DNA of 27,584 bases from Bacillus_CJ salitolerans. GTDB taxonomy: Bacteria > Bacillota > Bacilli > Bacillales > SA4. Shown here one piece after another: positions 7,273 through 15,834 of this stretch; positions within the stretch are counted from its first letter, which is position 1, and each line of letters begins with the position of its first letter. Both the position numbers and the translations under genes were made by a program. Under the pieces are notes generated by a model. That model was given only the letters and a program-made list of their open reading frames with translations. It was not told the origin of the DNA and did no database searches. The stretch lies in NCBI RefSeq assembly GCF_042680805.1, contig NZ_JBHUEM010000033.1, positions 1-27,584 on the forward strand, read 5' to 3'.

Positions 7273-7303
7273 GTCGTGAACTAAATGGACAGGTGGTGAT
7301 TCT

Positions 7304-7771
7304 TTGGGTCAAAACAAAAATAATATCCAGGAGTTAGTAAACAAGTATGTTGATTATTCCTTTTCTGTTACCAAAAAAGCGGAGAACTTAATAAAAAAGG
7401 AAATTGGTGATGATATTACAAACGAGCAACACTATACACTTAGATACATAAATAGTGTTGGTATTTGTACTTCTACCGAGTTAGCTGAAGTGTTTGATGT
7501 GAAAAAAAGTGCGATTACAGGTATCATTAACCGCTTGGAGGAAAGAGGGTTAATTGATAGAAAAAGAGATGATGTAGACCGACGTGTTATATACCTTTCC
7601 TTAACACCTGAAGGTAAATCGGTGTACGAGAATGCACAAGAAAAAATTTGTAGTTTAGTAGAAACCATTATTACAAAGTTTGATGAACAAGAAATTGAAG
7701 CTTTTATGAGAACCTATGAAAAGCTAAATACGATTTTAATCGAATTAAAAGATTGCAAAATGGAGGAGTAA
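7304..7771 (+). CDS. MarR-family transcriptional regulator (YdgG-like)
   Basis: 155 residues from TTG 7304, four bases after AGGTGGTG. A winged helix-turn-helix occupies about residues 50-105: recognition helix VKKSAITGIINRLEERGLI, then the wing RDDVDRRVIYLSLTPEGK with the conserved Asp-Arg pair. Flanking helices form the dimer domain. It ends three bases before the exporter gene, so the two are cotranscribed; the same MarR-MMPL pairing occurs in B. subtilis ydgG-ydgH. It probably represses this operon and is released by an unknown toxic ligand. Confidence 0.88.
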   Translation: MGQNKNNIQELVNKYVDYSFSVTKKAENLIKKEIGDDITNEQHYTLRYINSVGICTSTELAEVFDVKKSAITGIINRLEERGLIDRKRDDVDRRVIYLSLTPEGKSVYENAQEKICSLVETIITKFDEQEIEAFMRTYEKLNTILIELKDCKMEE

Positions 7772-7774
7772 AGA

Positions 7775-10700
7775 GTGAAAACAATAATTAGAGGGAAATG
7801 GTTTGTGTTAGTCGCTTGGATTACTATTGTTGCTGCCCTTTTTATGCTTGCTCCTAATATGGCAGATTTAGTCCGTGACAAAGGACAAATCACCGTTCCA
7901 AATGGCTATTCCTCCTCTTTAGCTGAGGAAATTATGGATGACGTTCAAAGCGATAATGGAAAAGGTAATACTTCACAAGTTGCTCTTGTTTTTCATACAG
8001 AGAATGAGATGACAAGTAGTGAGCTTTCCGAAGTAGAAAGGGCGATTCGTCTACTTGAGGAGAATAGTGAAGAACTGGGAATAACCGAAATTTTATCACA
8101 TTTTAATGAAGAGGTATTAAAAGAGCAGTTAGTTTCTGATGATGGAAGTACCATTTTAACAGCAGTAACGGTGAGTCGTAATGACCGTGAAGCAAAGGAA
8201 ATATCTAATGCTCTTTATGAGGTTCTTGAAGAGATTAACATTGAACATTACTATACAAGTGGCTGGATGATTGATCAAGATTTAATAACCTCCTCTGAGG
8301 AGGGGTTAAAAAAGACTGAAGGAATAACGGTCGTATTTATTTTACTCGTTCTCGTACTCGTGTTTCGTTCGGCAATTGCACCACTTATCCCGCTAATAAC
8401 AGTGGGGATCACCTATTTGGCTTCCCAATCGATTGTCGCCATCTTGGTAGATAACCTGAATTTTCCGCTGTCCAATTTCACACAAATATTTTTAGTGTGT
8501 GTTCTGTTTGGAATCGGAACAGACTATTGTATTTTACTACTGAGTCGTTTTAAAGAAGAAATGTCTCATCGAGACAATTTAGTAGACGCAATTGTTGAAA
8601 CTTATCGTAATGCAGGAAGAACTGTATTTTTTAGTGGGCTTGCGGTGATGATTGGGTTTGCAGCAATAGGATTTTCACAATTTAAATTGTATCAATCTGC
8701 TGCAGCAGTTGCTGTTGGAGTAGCTGTGTTACTACTTGCGCTATTTACAGTTGTCCCATTTTTTATGGCTGTGCTTGGTCCGAAATTATTCTGGCCGGCA
8801 AAAGGCTCGCTTGAACATAAGGATAGTACCTTATGGGGTGTTGTGGGTCGTTTCACATTAGCAAGACCACTGATTGCTCTAGTAATCGTTGCAGGAATTT
8901 CTGTCCCATTTCTTGTTACGTATGATGGAGAGTTATCTTTTAACTCACTAGAAGAAATTGGGGATGATGCAAACTCTATCAAGGCATTTAATTTAATTGC
9001 TGATGGATTTGGCCCCGGTGAATCCATGCCTACACAAGTAGTCATTAAAAATGATGAAAAGATGGATGCAGCAGAATATATAGCCCTAGCTGAGGAAATT
9101 AGTAAAGAACTAGAAAAAGTGGATTTAGTCGATAGCGTACGTTCAGTTACAAGACCAACTGGAGAGAAAGTTGATGACTTTTTTGTGACAAGTCAAGCTG
9201 AACAGTTAGAAGAAGGTCTTGGTGAAGGAAATAAAGGGATTAAGCAAATTAGTGAAGGTCTCGAAGCAGCTGGAAGTGAGCTATCAAAATCAGAGCCTGA
9301 GCTAATAGAAGCTTCAAAAGGTATTTCCGAACTAATCACGGGAACAGATCAGTTAGAAAACGGACTTGTTCAATTACAAGGTGGCCTAAAGCAAATTGAA
9401 GATGGGATTCGCAAAGGGTCACAAGGCTCAAGTCAGGTGATAGCGGGACTTGAAGAGATTAAAATGAATGCTGAAAAGCTAGTAGCTGGAAGTAAAGAAT
9501 TAGTAAAAGGCTATGAGCTTACAGGGAGTTCTCTAGGAGAGCTAGAAAAAAATTATAAACAGTTAGGTCAAGGTCTAAACGGCTTATCTATGGGACTGTC
9601 AAGCTTAACACAAAGCTTTGAAAATCTAGAAAAGAACTATGATGGAATTAGTTCTGATGTCGATTACATGACAATAAAGGGAACGGTCTCTGAGGTTCAA
9701 AAACAGGCAGGAGAACTTGCGAAAGGATTGAATGAGTTAAACACAGGACTTTCTCAAATAAGTGGTGGGATTTCTACAGCAAATGACACATTCAAGATAG
9801 TGACAACTGGCTATGAGGCATTAATTGGAGGAATGACAGAGCTAATTAATGGTATTGAACAGCAGCAAGCAGGCCTTGAAGCACTTGCAAATGGCCAGGG
9901 AGAGATTATTCGTCAATTACCTGGTGTTACAAACGGACTTTCAAGTATCAATGAAGGACAACAACAGCTGCTAGCTGGATTTGGTGACCTTGGGGGACAG
10001 ATTAGTCAATTAACAGATGGACTTGATCAAAGTGCTAATGGATTAAATGAAGTTTACGAGGGACTTAGCTCAGCGCAACAGTATTTATCAAACCTTGCTT
10101 CCTCAACAAGTGTTGGAAGTGTATATATTCCCGAGGATGTTTTAAAAAGTGAAGATTTTGAGCAAGCGTTAGATGCGTATATGTCGAAGGACCGTAAAGT
10201 TATGACAATGGATGTCATATTTGAGGCAAATCCGTATTCCAATGAAGCAATGGATAAAGTAGAAGACATTAAGGCAGCAGTAGAACGTGCTACAAAGGAT
10301 ACAAAATTAGAAAATGCTGAGGTGGCAATTGGAGGGATCACGAGTATTAATGCTGATTTATCTGCGATGTCTAATGCAGATTATTCCCGAACTGTCGTAT
10401 TAATGCTACTTGGAATTTCTCTCATTCTAGTATTCTTATTCCGTTCTTTAATCATGCCCATCTATTTAATTGGATCGTTGATTTTAACGTATTATACTTC
10501 AATGGCTATTGCTGAAACCATCTTTGTGAATATTTTAGGTTATTCAGGCATTAGCTGGTCGGTACCGTTTTTCGCCTTCGTAATATTAGTCGCGTTAGGT
10601 GTTGATTACAGTATTTTCTTAATGGACCGTTTTAATGAATATAAAGAGATGTCAGTGGAAGAGGCAATGCTTATCTCGATGAGGAAGATGGGAACAGTTA

Positions 10701-10894
10701 TCATATCGGCTGCAATCATCTTAGGTGGTACGTTCGCCGCGATGATGCCATCTGGAATGCAATCTTTACTTCAAATTGCAACAATTGTGTTAACAGGATT
10801 GTTCCTATATGCACTCGTTGTGTTACCATTGTTTGTTCCAGTCATGGTGAAAACCTTTGGAAAAGCCAATTGGTGGCCATTTACAAGAGCGTAA
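7775..10894 (+). CDS. RND/MMPL-family exporter (YdgH-like)
   Basis: 1039 residues from GTG 7775, with GGAGGAG about 8 bases upstream. Hydrophobic segment at 8-26, five further segments between about 185 and 380, and a second set of five to six between about 860 and 1030: the duplicated layout of RND/MMPL pumps. The proton-relay motifs G-T-D-Y (248-251) and G-V-D-Y (942-945) are both intact. Between about residues 455 and 790 the second outer loop is expanded into a long helical region rich in LxxGLxxLxxGL repeats, as in YdgH and phage-infection (YhgE/Pip) proteins. Likely exports lipids or amphiphilic toxic compounds; the substrate cannot be read from the sequence. Confidence 0.88.
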   Translation: MKTIIRGKWFVLVAWITIVAALFMLAPNMADLVRDKGQITVPNGYSSSLAEEIMDDVQSDNGKGNTSQVALVFHTENEMTSSELSEVERAIRLLEENSEELGITEILSHFNEEVLKEQLVSDDGSTILTAVTVSRNDREAKEISNALYEVLEEINIEHYYTSGWMIDQDLITSSEEGLKKTEGITVVFILLVLVLVFRSAIAPLIPLITVGITYLASQSIVAILVDNLNFPLSNFTQIFLVCVLFGIGTDYCILLLSRFKEEMSHRDNLVDAIVETYRNAGRTVFFSGLAVMIGFAAIGFSQFKLYQSAAAVAVGVAVLLLALFTVVPFFMAVLGPKLFWPAKGSLEHKDSTLWGVVGRFTLARPLIALVIVAGISVPFLVTYDGELSFNSLEEIGDDANSIKAFNLIADGFGPGESMPTQVVIKNDEKMDAAEYIALAEEISKELEKVDLVDSVRSVTRPTGEKVDDFFVTSQAEQLEEGLGEGNKGIKQISEGLEAAGSELSKSEPELIEASKGISELITGTDQLENGLVQLQGGLKQIEDGIRKGSQGSSQVIAGLEEIKMNAEKLVAGSKELVKGYELTGSSLGELEKNYKQLGQGLNGLSMGLSSLTQSFENLEKNYDGISSDVDYMTIKGTVSEVQKQAGELAKGLNELNTGLSQISGGISTANDTFKIVTTGYEALIGGMTELINGIEQQQAGLEALANGQGEIIRQLPGVTNGLSSINEGQQQLLAGFGDLGGQISQLTDGLDQSANGLNEVYEGLSSAQQYLSNLASSTSVGSVYIPEDVLKSEDFEQALDAYMSKDRKVMTMDVIFEANPYSNEAMDKVEDIKAAVERATKDTKLENAEVAIGGITSINADLSAMSNADYSRTVVLMLLGISLILVFLFRSLIMPIYLIGSLILTYYTSMAIAETIFVNILGYSGISWSVPFFAFVILVALGVDYSIFLMDRFNEYKEMSVEEAMLISMRKMGTVIISAAIILGGTFAAMMPSGMQSLLQIATIVLTGLFLYALVVLPLFVPVMVKTFGKANWWPFTRA

Positions 10895-10933
10895 AAGGAT
10901 TTAACAGAGGGTGGTACATATACCAACCCCTTA

Positions 10934-10966
10934 GGCTGTCGAGAAAATCTCGGCAGCCATTTTTTT
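10934..10966 (+). terminator. Rho-independent terminator of the marR-mmpL operon
   Basis: GGCTGTCGAGA (10934-10944), AAA loop, TCTCGGCAGCC (10948-10958) with one G-T pair, then A and seven T's. Confidence 0.88.
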
Positions 10967-11053
10967 ACTTTCTAACAAATGTACGGTGGTTGTATAGAAA
11001 TATCTTATTTATTCTAGAAACAACGGGGAACATCCGACAATATTTCAATGAGC

Positions 11054-11138
11054 GAGGTACTCAAGGACATTTTGATCCGCTTTGACGGTTGAAATGTCTC
11101 TGAAGGAGGTACTCAAGGACATTTTGATGCGCTTTAAC
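11054..11138. repeat. Two tandem 52-bp units, each able to form a hairpin
   Basis: The 33-base segment beginning GAGGTACTCAAGGACATTTT starts at 11054 and again at 11106 with two differences. In each unit the GGACA element pairs with a downstream copy of its complement (GACATTT with AAATGTC in unit 1; GGACA with TGTCC, ending near 11160, in unit 2). The spacer halves differ in sequence. Noncoding. Confidence 0.65.
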
Positions 11139-11231
11139 TAGAGACGTGTCCATTAGCTCGGATCTTTTGCTTTCTTTAATGAGCTTTGATAGTGAACTCC
11201 CTTTCAAACATTGAGGGTTTTCTACAAGCTA

Positions 11232-11294
11232 AGAAAGTATAAGTTTCTGGTGTTTAGTTTTTACAATGTTACGGCTAAATCCAGCTTCAGCGCC
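11232..11294. repeat. Dispersed intergenic repeat, copy 2
   Basis: Matches 100-162 over about 63 bases. This copy continues into CAGCTTCAGCGCCCAGCC, which resembles the ends of hairpin repeats that I recall being common between Bacillus genes; that link is from memory and unverified. Together with 11054-11138 and the hairpin below it fills most of the 700-base gene-free stretch between the exporter and htrA. Confidence 0.55.
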
Positions 11295-11337
11295 CAGCCA
11301 AGATGAAATGGCGACGATCCTTGGTCAAAAAACCTTT

Positions 11338-11372
11338 CATGAAAAAAAAGGGAAAACCACCCTTTTCTCATG
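11338..11372. other. Hairpin in the intergenic repeat region
   Basis: CATGA pairs with TCATG and, inside, AAAAGGG pairs with CCCTTTT around the loop AAAACCA. No T run follows the right arm, so it is probably part of the repeat and not a terminator. Confidence 0.4.
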
Positions 11373-11516
11373 CCAGAACATTTGCTCTGCCTTAGGCTAA
11401 ACGTAGCGCCCTGAGTCTTTTGTTTTTACAGAAAGTAGAACTGAGTTAAAGTGAATCTCATCGTAAATCAAAATGTTCGTAAAAGTTTCGACTCTCTTAA
11501 AATTTCTGTAATAGTT

Positions 11517-11544
11517 TAGACATAATTTCTAGTTACGATATGTA
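11517..11544 (+). promoter_or_regulatory. Candidate htrA promoter
   Basis: TAGACA (11517-11522), 16-base spacer, TATGTA (11539-11544), about 50 bases before the htrA start. The -10 match is weak (4/6), as expected if an activator is needed. No clear tandem activator box was identified. Confidence 0.35.
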
Positions 11545-11592
11545 TAGAGCTTGAATGAGGGCATTAACATCAATAGCTAGGAGGAAATATAG

Positions 11593-12879
11593 ATGGAGAA
11601 CGATCGACAGAATTTATACGATGAGCCAGTTTATGAACATAAAATAGAATTAAATCAAGAACGCTATAGTAGCAATCAGCATAACCAAAAAGTCTCAAAA
11701 GGAATGAAAGTGAAGGGGTTTTTACAATTAGTTGCGGCCGGCGTAATCGGATCTGTATTAACTTTAACGATTGCACCGTACACAGATCTAGATGATCAAG
11801 CGAGCAATCAAACCATAAGTAAAAATGAGCAGTTAAGTACATCCTCGGAGATGTATTCTACTGCAAATAGTAACGGAGCAAGTACCCCTACCTTTTCACA
11901 AACATCGAATGGATCCATAGCGGATACAATAGAGATTGCTTCCAAGGCCATTGTTGGAGTTGTAAATTATCAGCAGCAACAAAATCCGTTTTCAACAGAA
12001 ACGGCAAAAGTTGAGAGTGGAACAGGATCTGGGGTTATTTTCAAAAAAGATGACTCATTTGCTTACATTATTACTAACCATCATGTAATAGAAGGGGCAG
12101 AGAACCTTGAAGTATCACTCTATAACGGAACAAAAGTAGAGGCACAATTGATTGGCTCTGATGCACTTACAGATTTGGCGGTACTAAAAATTGATTCAAG
12201 CAAGGCAGAACATGCCTTAACGTTAGGTGATTCTTCTACACTAAGACCCGGAGATACTGTATTGGCAATTGGGAATCCACTCGGTCTTGACTTATCACGT
12301 ACCGTTACTCAAGGGATTGTTAGTGCAACGGATAGAACGATTAGTATTCCTACTTCAGCGGGGGAATGGGATCTACAGGTCATTCAAACAGATGCTGCCA
12401 TTAATCCAGGAAACAGTGGGGGAGCGTTAATAAATACGAACGGAGAGTTAGTTGGAATCAATAGTTTAAAAATTTCCCAAAATGGTGTGGAGGGGCTAGG
12501 GTTTGCGATTCCAAGCAATGATGTATTACCAATAGTCAATGAAATTCTGGAGAATGGAAAAATTGAGCGACCATATATGGGAGTTGGATTAGCAAGCTTA
12601 GAGGAAATCCCGCCAATTTATTTACAGGGTTTGCCTGATCATATTACAAAAGGTGTTGTTGTAACAAGTGTTGATCCTAACTCTGCTGCTGGAAAAGCAG
12701 GAATACAGGTACAAGACATTATTACGGCTATTAATGATACAGACATTCACCATTCAAACGATTTGAGAAAACTATTGTACAAAGAGATGGAAATCGGACA
12801 AGAAATTGAGGTACACCTATATCGCCAAGGTGAACGTAATACGATTACATTAACTTTGACAAGTAATCAAACAAATTAA
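11593..12879 (+). CDS. HtrA/DegP-type membrane-anchored serine protease
   Basis: 428 residues from ATG 11593, seven bases after AGGAGG. A cytoplasmic N-terminus (1-40) precedes one membrane helix (about 42-62), then a Ser/Thr/Gln-rich linker to about 110. The trypsin-like domain has the full triad: His164 (ITNHHVIEG), Asp194 (LTDLAVLKI) and Ser275 (NPGNSGGA). A PDZ domain follows from about 325 to 425. The protein degrades or refolds misfolded exported proteins at the outer membrane face. B. subtilis HtrA and HtrB are induced by CssRS under secretion stress; here a parvulin foldase and a two-component system lie just downstream, which fits that theme. Ends in its own hairpin terminator. Confidence 0.93.
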   Translation: MENDRQNLYDEPVYEHKIELNQERYSSNQHNQKVSKGMKVKGFLQLVAAGVIGSVLTLTIAPYTDLDDQASNQTISKNEQLSTSSEMYSTANSNGASTPTFSQTSNGSIADTIEIASKAIVGVVNYQQQQNPFSTETAKVESGTGSGVIFKKDDSFAYIITNHHVIEGAENLEVSLYNGTKVEAQLIGSDALTDLAVLKIDSSKAEHALTLGDSSTLRPGDTVLAIGNPLGLDLSRTVTQGIVSATDRTISIPTSAGEWDLQVIQTDAAINPGNSGGALINTNGELVGINSLKISQNGVEGLGFAIPSNDVLPIVNEILENGKIERPYMGVGLASLEEIPPIYLQGLPDHITKGVVVTSVDPNSAAGKAGIQVQDIITAINDTDIHHSNDLRKLLYKEMEIGQEIEVHLYRQGERNTITLTLTSNQTN

Positions 12880-12890
12880 TCACATTCACT

Positions 12891-12926
12891 GTAGACGTAT
12901 CGGAGTGTGTCTTCCGATACGTCTAC
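12891..12926 (+). terminator. Terminator hairpin after htrA
   Basis: GTAGACGTATCGGA (12891-12904) pairs over 14 bp with TCCGATACGTCTAC (12913-12926). The T run is short (ATTTAT), so termination may be incomplete. Confidence 0.7.
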
Positions 12927-12944
12927 ATTTATCCCGTTCCAACT

Positions 12945-13142
12945 GGCGCTAAGACCCCCACTTCAAAACTTTAGATGATTCGAGAAGTTTAAGTGGGGGA
13001 TAGGCGCCAGTAAGAACCCTGTATAGGAACACAGGCTAAAGTCGCCACCTCCTGTGGCAACGCTGTATGACCCACATTGTGGGCCTCAATTAACAATCAG
13101 TGGGGATGAGGAAAACCCTCACTGATTGAAGTTTCACTTTAT
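12945..13142 (+). ncRNA. Structured repeat element, HEARO / IscB omega-RNA-like, copy 2
   Basis: The better preserved copy. Pairings seen: TGGCGC / GCGCCA; CCCCCACTT / AAGTGGGGG (9 bp perfect); AAACTT / AAGTTT; CCTGT / ACAGG; GCCAC / GTGGC; CCCAC / GTGGG; and the 3' pseudoknot CCTCA / TGAGG interleaved with AATCAGTG / CACTGATT plus GG / CC. Similarity to copy 1 extends about 20 bases further upstream through TTTATCC. It ends only 17 bases before the foldase start codon and so would lie in its leader. HEARO-type identity is inferred from the nexus motif and pseudoknot; no nuclease gene is present nearby. Confidence 0.55.
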
Positions 13143-13159
13143 AAGGGGGAATCTAACAA

Positions 13160-14038
13160 ATGAGTCTACTGAAAGAAAGAAGAAAGTATGTGGTGCTTTT
13201 TGGGATTATCATTATTGGAATCGTTATTGCTGGTTTTACTTTGTCAAAAAAGGATGTAGTTGCTAGTGTTGATGGGAATTCTATTACGAAAGAGGAATTA
13301 TATAATAGAATGGCCCAGCAGTACGGAGCTCAAACGTTAGATGCAATCATAACAGATAAAGTGATTCAAATAGAGGCGGATAAAAATGATATCGAGATTT
13401 CTGTAGAAGAAATCGAGAATGAGATGCAAACCATTATTTCATCATATGGAGGAGAAGACTTATTTAACGAAGCACTCAAAACAAGTGGTGTCACCATTGA
13501 TGATGTAAAAAATGATGTGGAAGTCTATTTAAAGACTGAAAAAATGCTCGCACCTAGAATCTCGATCACTGATGAAGATATTACGACATATTTTAATGAA
13601 AACAAGGATCTGTTCCGCGAAGAGGAGCAAGTAAAGGCAAGTCATATTTTAGTAGAGAATGAATCACTAGCCAATGAACTGAGGGAAAAAATAATGGCCG
13701 GAGAAGAGTTTGCTGAAATAGCAAGGGAGTATTCTACGGATTCATCAAATGCCGATCAAGGCGGAGATCTAGGGTATTTTGCAAAGGGTGTCATGGCTCC
13801 GGAATTTGAAGAAGTAGCCTTTTCCTTACATGTGGACGAGCTAAGTCAACCTGTGGAAACAGAATATGGTTTCCACCTTATTAAAGTGGACGATAAACTT
13901 GAAGCAAAAGAAGCTAGTTTAGAAGAGCATAAAGATGATATTAAAGAGACACTATATAATCAGAAGTTATCCAGTGAATATTCCATTTGGTTAGAAGAGA
14001 TCATAGGAAAATATGAAATAAAGGATTACTTAAACTAA
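13160..14038 (+). CDS. PrsA/YacD-type parvulin peptidyl-prolyl isomerase
   Basis: 292 residues from ATG 13160 behind AAGGGGGAATC. One N-terminal membrane helix (about 10-28) has no lipobox cysteine, so unlike PrsA it is anchored by the helix itself, as in YacD. A SurA-like chaperone region covers about 33-140. The parvulin domain, about 146-235, has the signatures VKASHILV, AREYSTDSSNADQGGDLGYF, APEFEEVAFSL and ETEYGFHLIKV. It helps exported proteins fold outside the membrane. The gene sits after htrA in the same direction, with the structured element between them. Confidence 0.88.
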   Translation: MSLLKERRKYVVLFGIIIIGIVIAGFTLSKKDVVASVDGNSITKEELYNRMAQQYGAQTLDAIITDKVIQIEADKNDIEISVEEIENEMQTIISSYGGEDLFNEALKTSGVTIDDVKNDVEVYLKTEKMLAPRISITDEDITTYFNENKDLFREEEQVKASHILVENESLANELREKIMAGEEFAEIAREYSTDSSNADQGGDLGYFAKGVMAPEFEEVAFSLHVDELSQPVETEYGFHLIKVDDKLEAKEASLEEHKDDIKETLYNQKLSSEYSIWLEEIIGKYEIKDYLN

Positions 14039-14116
14039 CGAATTGCTAAGTATGTAACACACTTAAATAAATCGTTAAAGAATCATTCATTCAATAGAAA
14101 TGGTTTGTTCAAAGTT

Positions 14117-14145
14117 TTGTCATAAGTGTAGGGCATGCTTATCAT
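14117..14145 (+). promoter_or_regulatory. Candidate sigma-A promoter of the repeat-protein gene
   Basis: TTGTCA (14117-14122), 17-base spacer, TATCAT (14140-14145); 5/6 matches in each box, about 50 bases before the start codon. Confidence 0.55.
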
Positions 14146-14196
14146 GTAACAACTAACACAGATCCAATAGGATGAATGAAGGAGGAAAATTGTAAG

Positions 14197-15030
14197 ATGA
14201 AGAAGAAGGTACTTGGTCATGTATTGTCAGGAGTTCTAGCAGCAGGTGTTGTAGGAGTGATTCCCGCCTTTGCCGAGTCGGAGGATTCAACTACAACAAG
14301 TAGTCAAAACCTTGAATTAGTAGAGCGAACTATGAAAGGAAGAGGAATAGCTCATGGCCATAAGTTTAAGGGAAAACCATTCTTAAGTGAAGACATGATT
14401 TTGAACAAGGCAGAAGAGCTTGGGATTGAGACGGACGGAAAGGAAATTGAGGAGCTTGCAAAAGAAGTAAAAGAGGCTCTTGTCAAAAAACATGCAGAGG
14501 AATTAGGGATTGACACGGAAGGAAAAGAAACGAAGGAAATACTCAAGGAAATTCGCCAAGTAAAAATAACAAGCAAAGCAAAGGAACTAGGTATTAGTAC
14601 CGAAGGAAAAGAGCTCCGCGAACTTGCGAAAGAAGTGAGAGAGACAGAACTAAAAAACAAGGCAAATGAATTGGGTATCGATACAGAAGGGAAAGATGTA
14701 AAAGAACTTGCTAAAGAAGTACACGAGGCCCAGCTTCTAAAAAAAGCGGAAGAGCTGAACATCGAAACTGAAGGAAAAGAGCTTCGTGAGCTTGCAAAGG
14801 AGGTACATGAAAAACAAATCCTAAATCTTGCAACAAAGCTAGGAATAAAGACAGAAAATAAGACTACTAGGCAGCTCATGGAAGAAATAATGAAAGATCA
14901 CGCAGAAGAGCTAAAAAACTTAGACATTCACCCATTTGGGAAAAAGGGATATTTTTTCCGAGGGGGGCATGATCATAAAGGTGATCGAACAGGAAACAAT
15001 GCAACTGAAAATGAAGCAGATGCTCTATAA
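14197..15030 (+). CDS. Secreted protein with six 28-29-residue helical repeats
   Basis: 277 residues from ATG 14197, which follows AAGGAGGAAAATTGTAAG; the ATG at 14176 lies just before and within that site and is not a plausible start. A signal peptide ends near residue 26 (VIPAFA). From about residue 70 to 240, six units follow the pattern KAxELGIxTEGKELRELAKEV, each two short helices around a Gly-containing turn; the C-terminus is His/Gly/Lys-rich (FFRGGHDHKGDR). The repeat count and high similarity of inner units suggest recent tandem growth. No catalytic motif. Next genes are a two-component system and a secreted DUF2680 protein, so an envelope role is likely but not shown. Confidence 0.75.
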   Translation: MKKKVLGHVLSGVLAAGVVGVIPAFAESEDSTTTSSQNLELVERTMKGRGIAHGHKFKGKPFLSEDMILNKAEELGIETDGKEIEELAKEVKEALVKKHAEELGIDTEGKETKEILKEIRQVKITSKAKELGISTEGKELRELAKEVRETELKNKANELGIDTEGKDVKELAKEVHEAQLLKKAEELNIETEGKELRELAKEVHEKQILNLATKLGIKTENKTTRQLMEEIMKDHAEELKNLDIHPFGKKGYFFRGGHDHKGDRTGNNATENEADAL

Positions 15031-15056
15031 TACATGATAAAATAAGGAAAACAATG

Positions 15057-15090
15057 AATCCTCGAATCGTATTCGGGGGTTTGTTGTTTC
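15057..15090 (+). terminator. Rho-independent terminator after the repeat protein
   Basis: AATCCTCGAAT (15057-15067) pairs with ATTCGGGGGTT (15071-15081) using two G-T pairs, followed by TGTTGTTT. Moderate strength; some read-through into the response regulator is possible. Confidence 0.65.
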
Positions 15091-15120
15091 AATAAATGTC
15101 TTGGAAGGGACGTTTGTAGA

Positions 15121-15834
15121 ATGAGAATTCTAGTCATTGAAGATAATGAAAGTGTTTGCTCGATGCTTGAAATGTTTTTTATGAAAGAGGGGATTTCCGG
15201 TCAGTTTGTTCATGATGGAAAAGAGGGGCTTGCTCTTGTAAAAAACGAACATTGGGATTTATTAGTGATTGATTGGATGCTACCAGGCATGGATGGGGTT
15301 ACCCTTTGTAGAAAAATTAGAGAAGAAAAAAATCTTGTACCTATTATTATGTTAACGGCAAAGGATAGTGAATCTGATCAGGTTCTTGGGCTTGAAATGG
15401 GAGCTGATGATTACGTCACGAAACCGTTTAGTCCACTTGCGTTAATGGCTCGAATCAAAGCAGTTTCTAGAAGATATAACCTAGAAGTTGAAAGTCAGCC
15501 TAAAGATCACGCATCTACAGCCATCGCAACAGATTTTTTCACTATTAGTAAAGAGACAAGGGAAGTATATTTAGAAGATGTTCTGCTTACAAACCTAACA
15601 CCAAAAGAGTTTGACTTACTCTACTTTTTCCTTCAGCACCCAAAGCAGGTATTTACGAGAGAACAGCTACTAGAGCGTGTATGGGGCTATGAATATTACG
15701 GAGATGAGCGAACTGTTGATGTACATGTAAAGAGATTACGGAATAAGATTGCAACGAAACAACGTGCTTTCATTCAAACGATATGGGGAGTAGGGTACAA
15801 ATATGACGAATCGGTGGTAGCAAATGAAGATTAA
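15121..15834 (+). CDS. OmpR/PhoB-family response regulator
   Basis: 237 residues from ATG 15121. Receiver domain 1-120: acidic pocket Glu7-Asp8, phosphorylation site Asp51 (LLVIDWMLPGMDG), Thr79 and Lys101 (YVTKPFSP). A winged-helix DNA-binding domain occupies about 135-232, with LTPKEFDLLYFFLQHP and the recognition segment DERTVDVHVKRLRNKI. The reading frame overlaps the kinase gene by 11 bases, so translation is coupled. Targets unknown; htrA, the foldase or the flanking secreted proteins are candidates by position only. Confidence 0.92.
   Translation: MRILVIEDNESVCSMLEMFFMKEGISGQFVHDGKEGLALVKNEHWDLLVIDWMLPGMDGVTLCRKIREEKNLVPIIMLTAKDSESDQVLGLEMGADDYVTKPFSPLALMARIKAVSRRYNLEVESQPKDHASTAIATDFFTISKETREVYLEDVLLTNLTPKEFDLLYFFLQHPKQVFTREQLLERVWGYEYYGDERTVDVHVKRLRNKIATKQRAFIQTIWGVGYKYDESVVANED

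Noticed and set aside
13160..14038. Calling the foldase a PrsA lipoprotein
   Set aside because: The N-terminal hydrophobic segment has no cysteine, so the lipobox is missing; a YacD-like membrane-anchored form fits better.
14352..14879. 175-codon minus-strand open frame rich in Ser/Phe
   Set aside because: It is the mirror of the repeat protein gene on the plus strand, has no ribosome binding site and a biased composition caused by the repeats.
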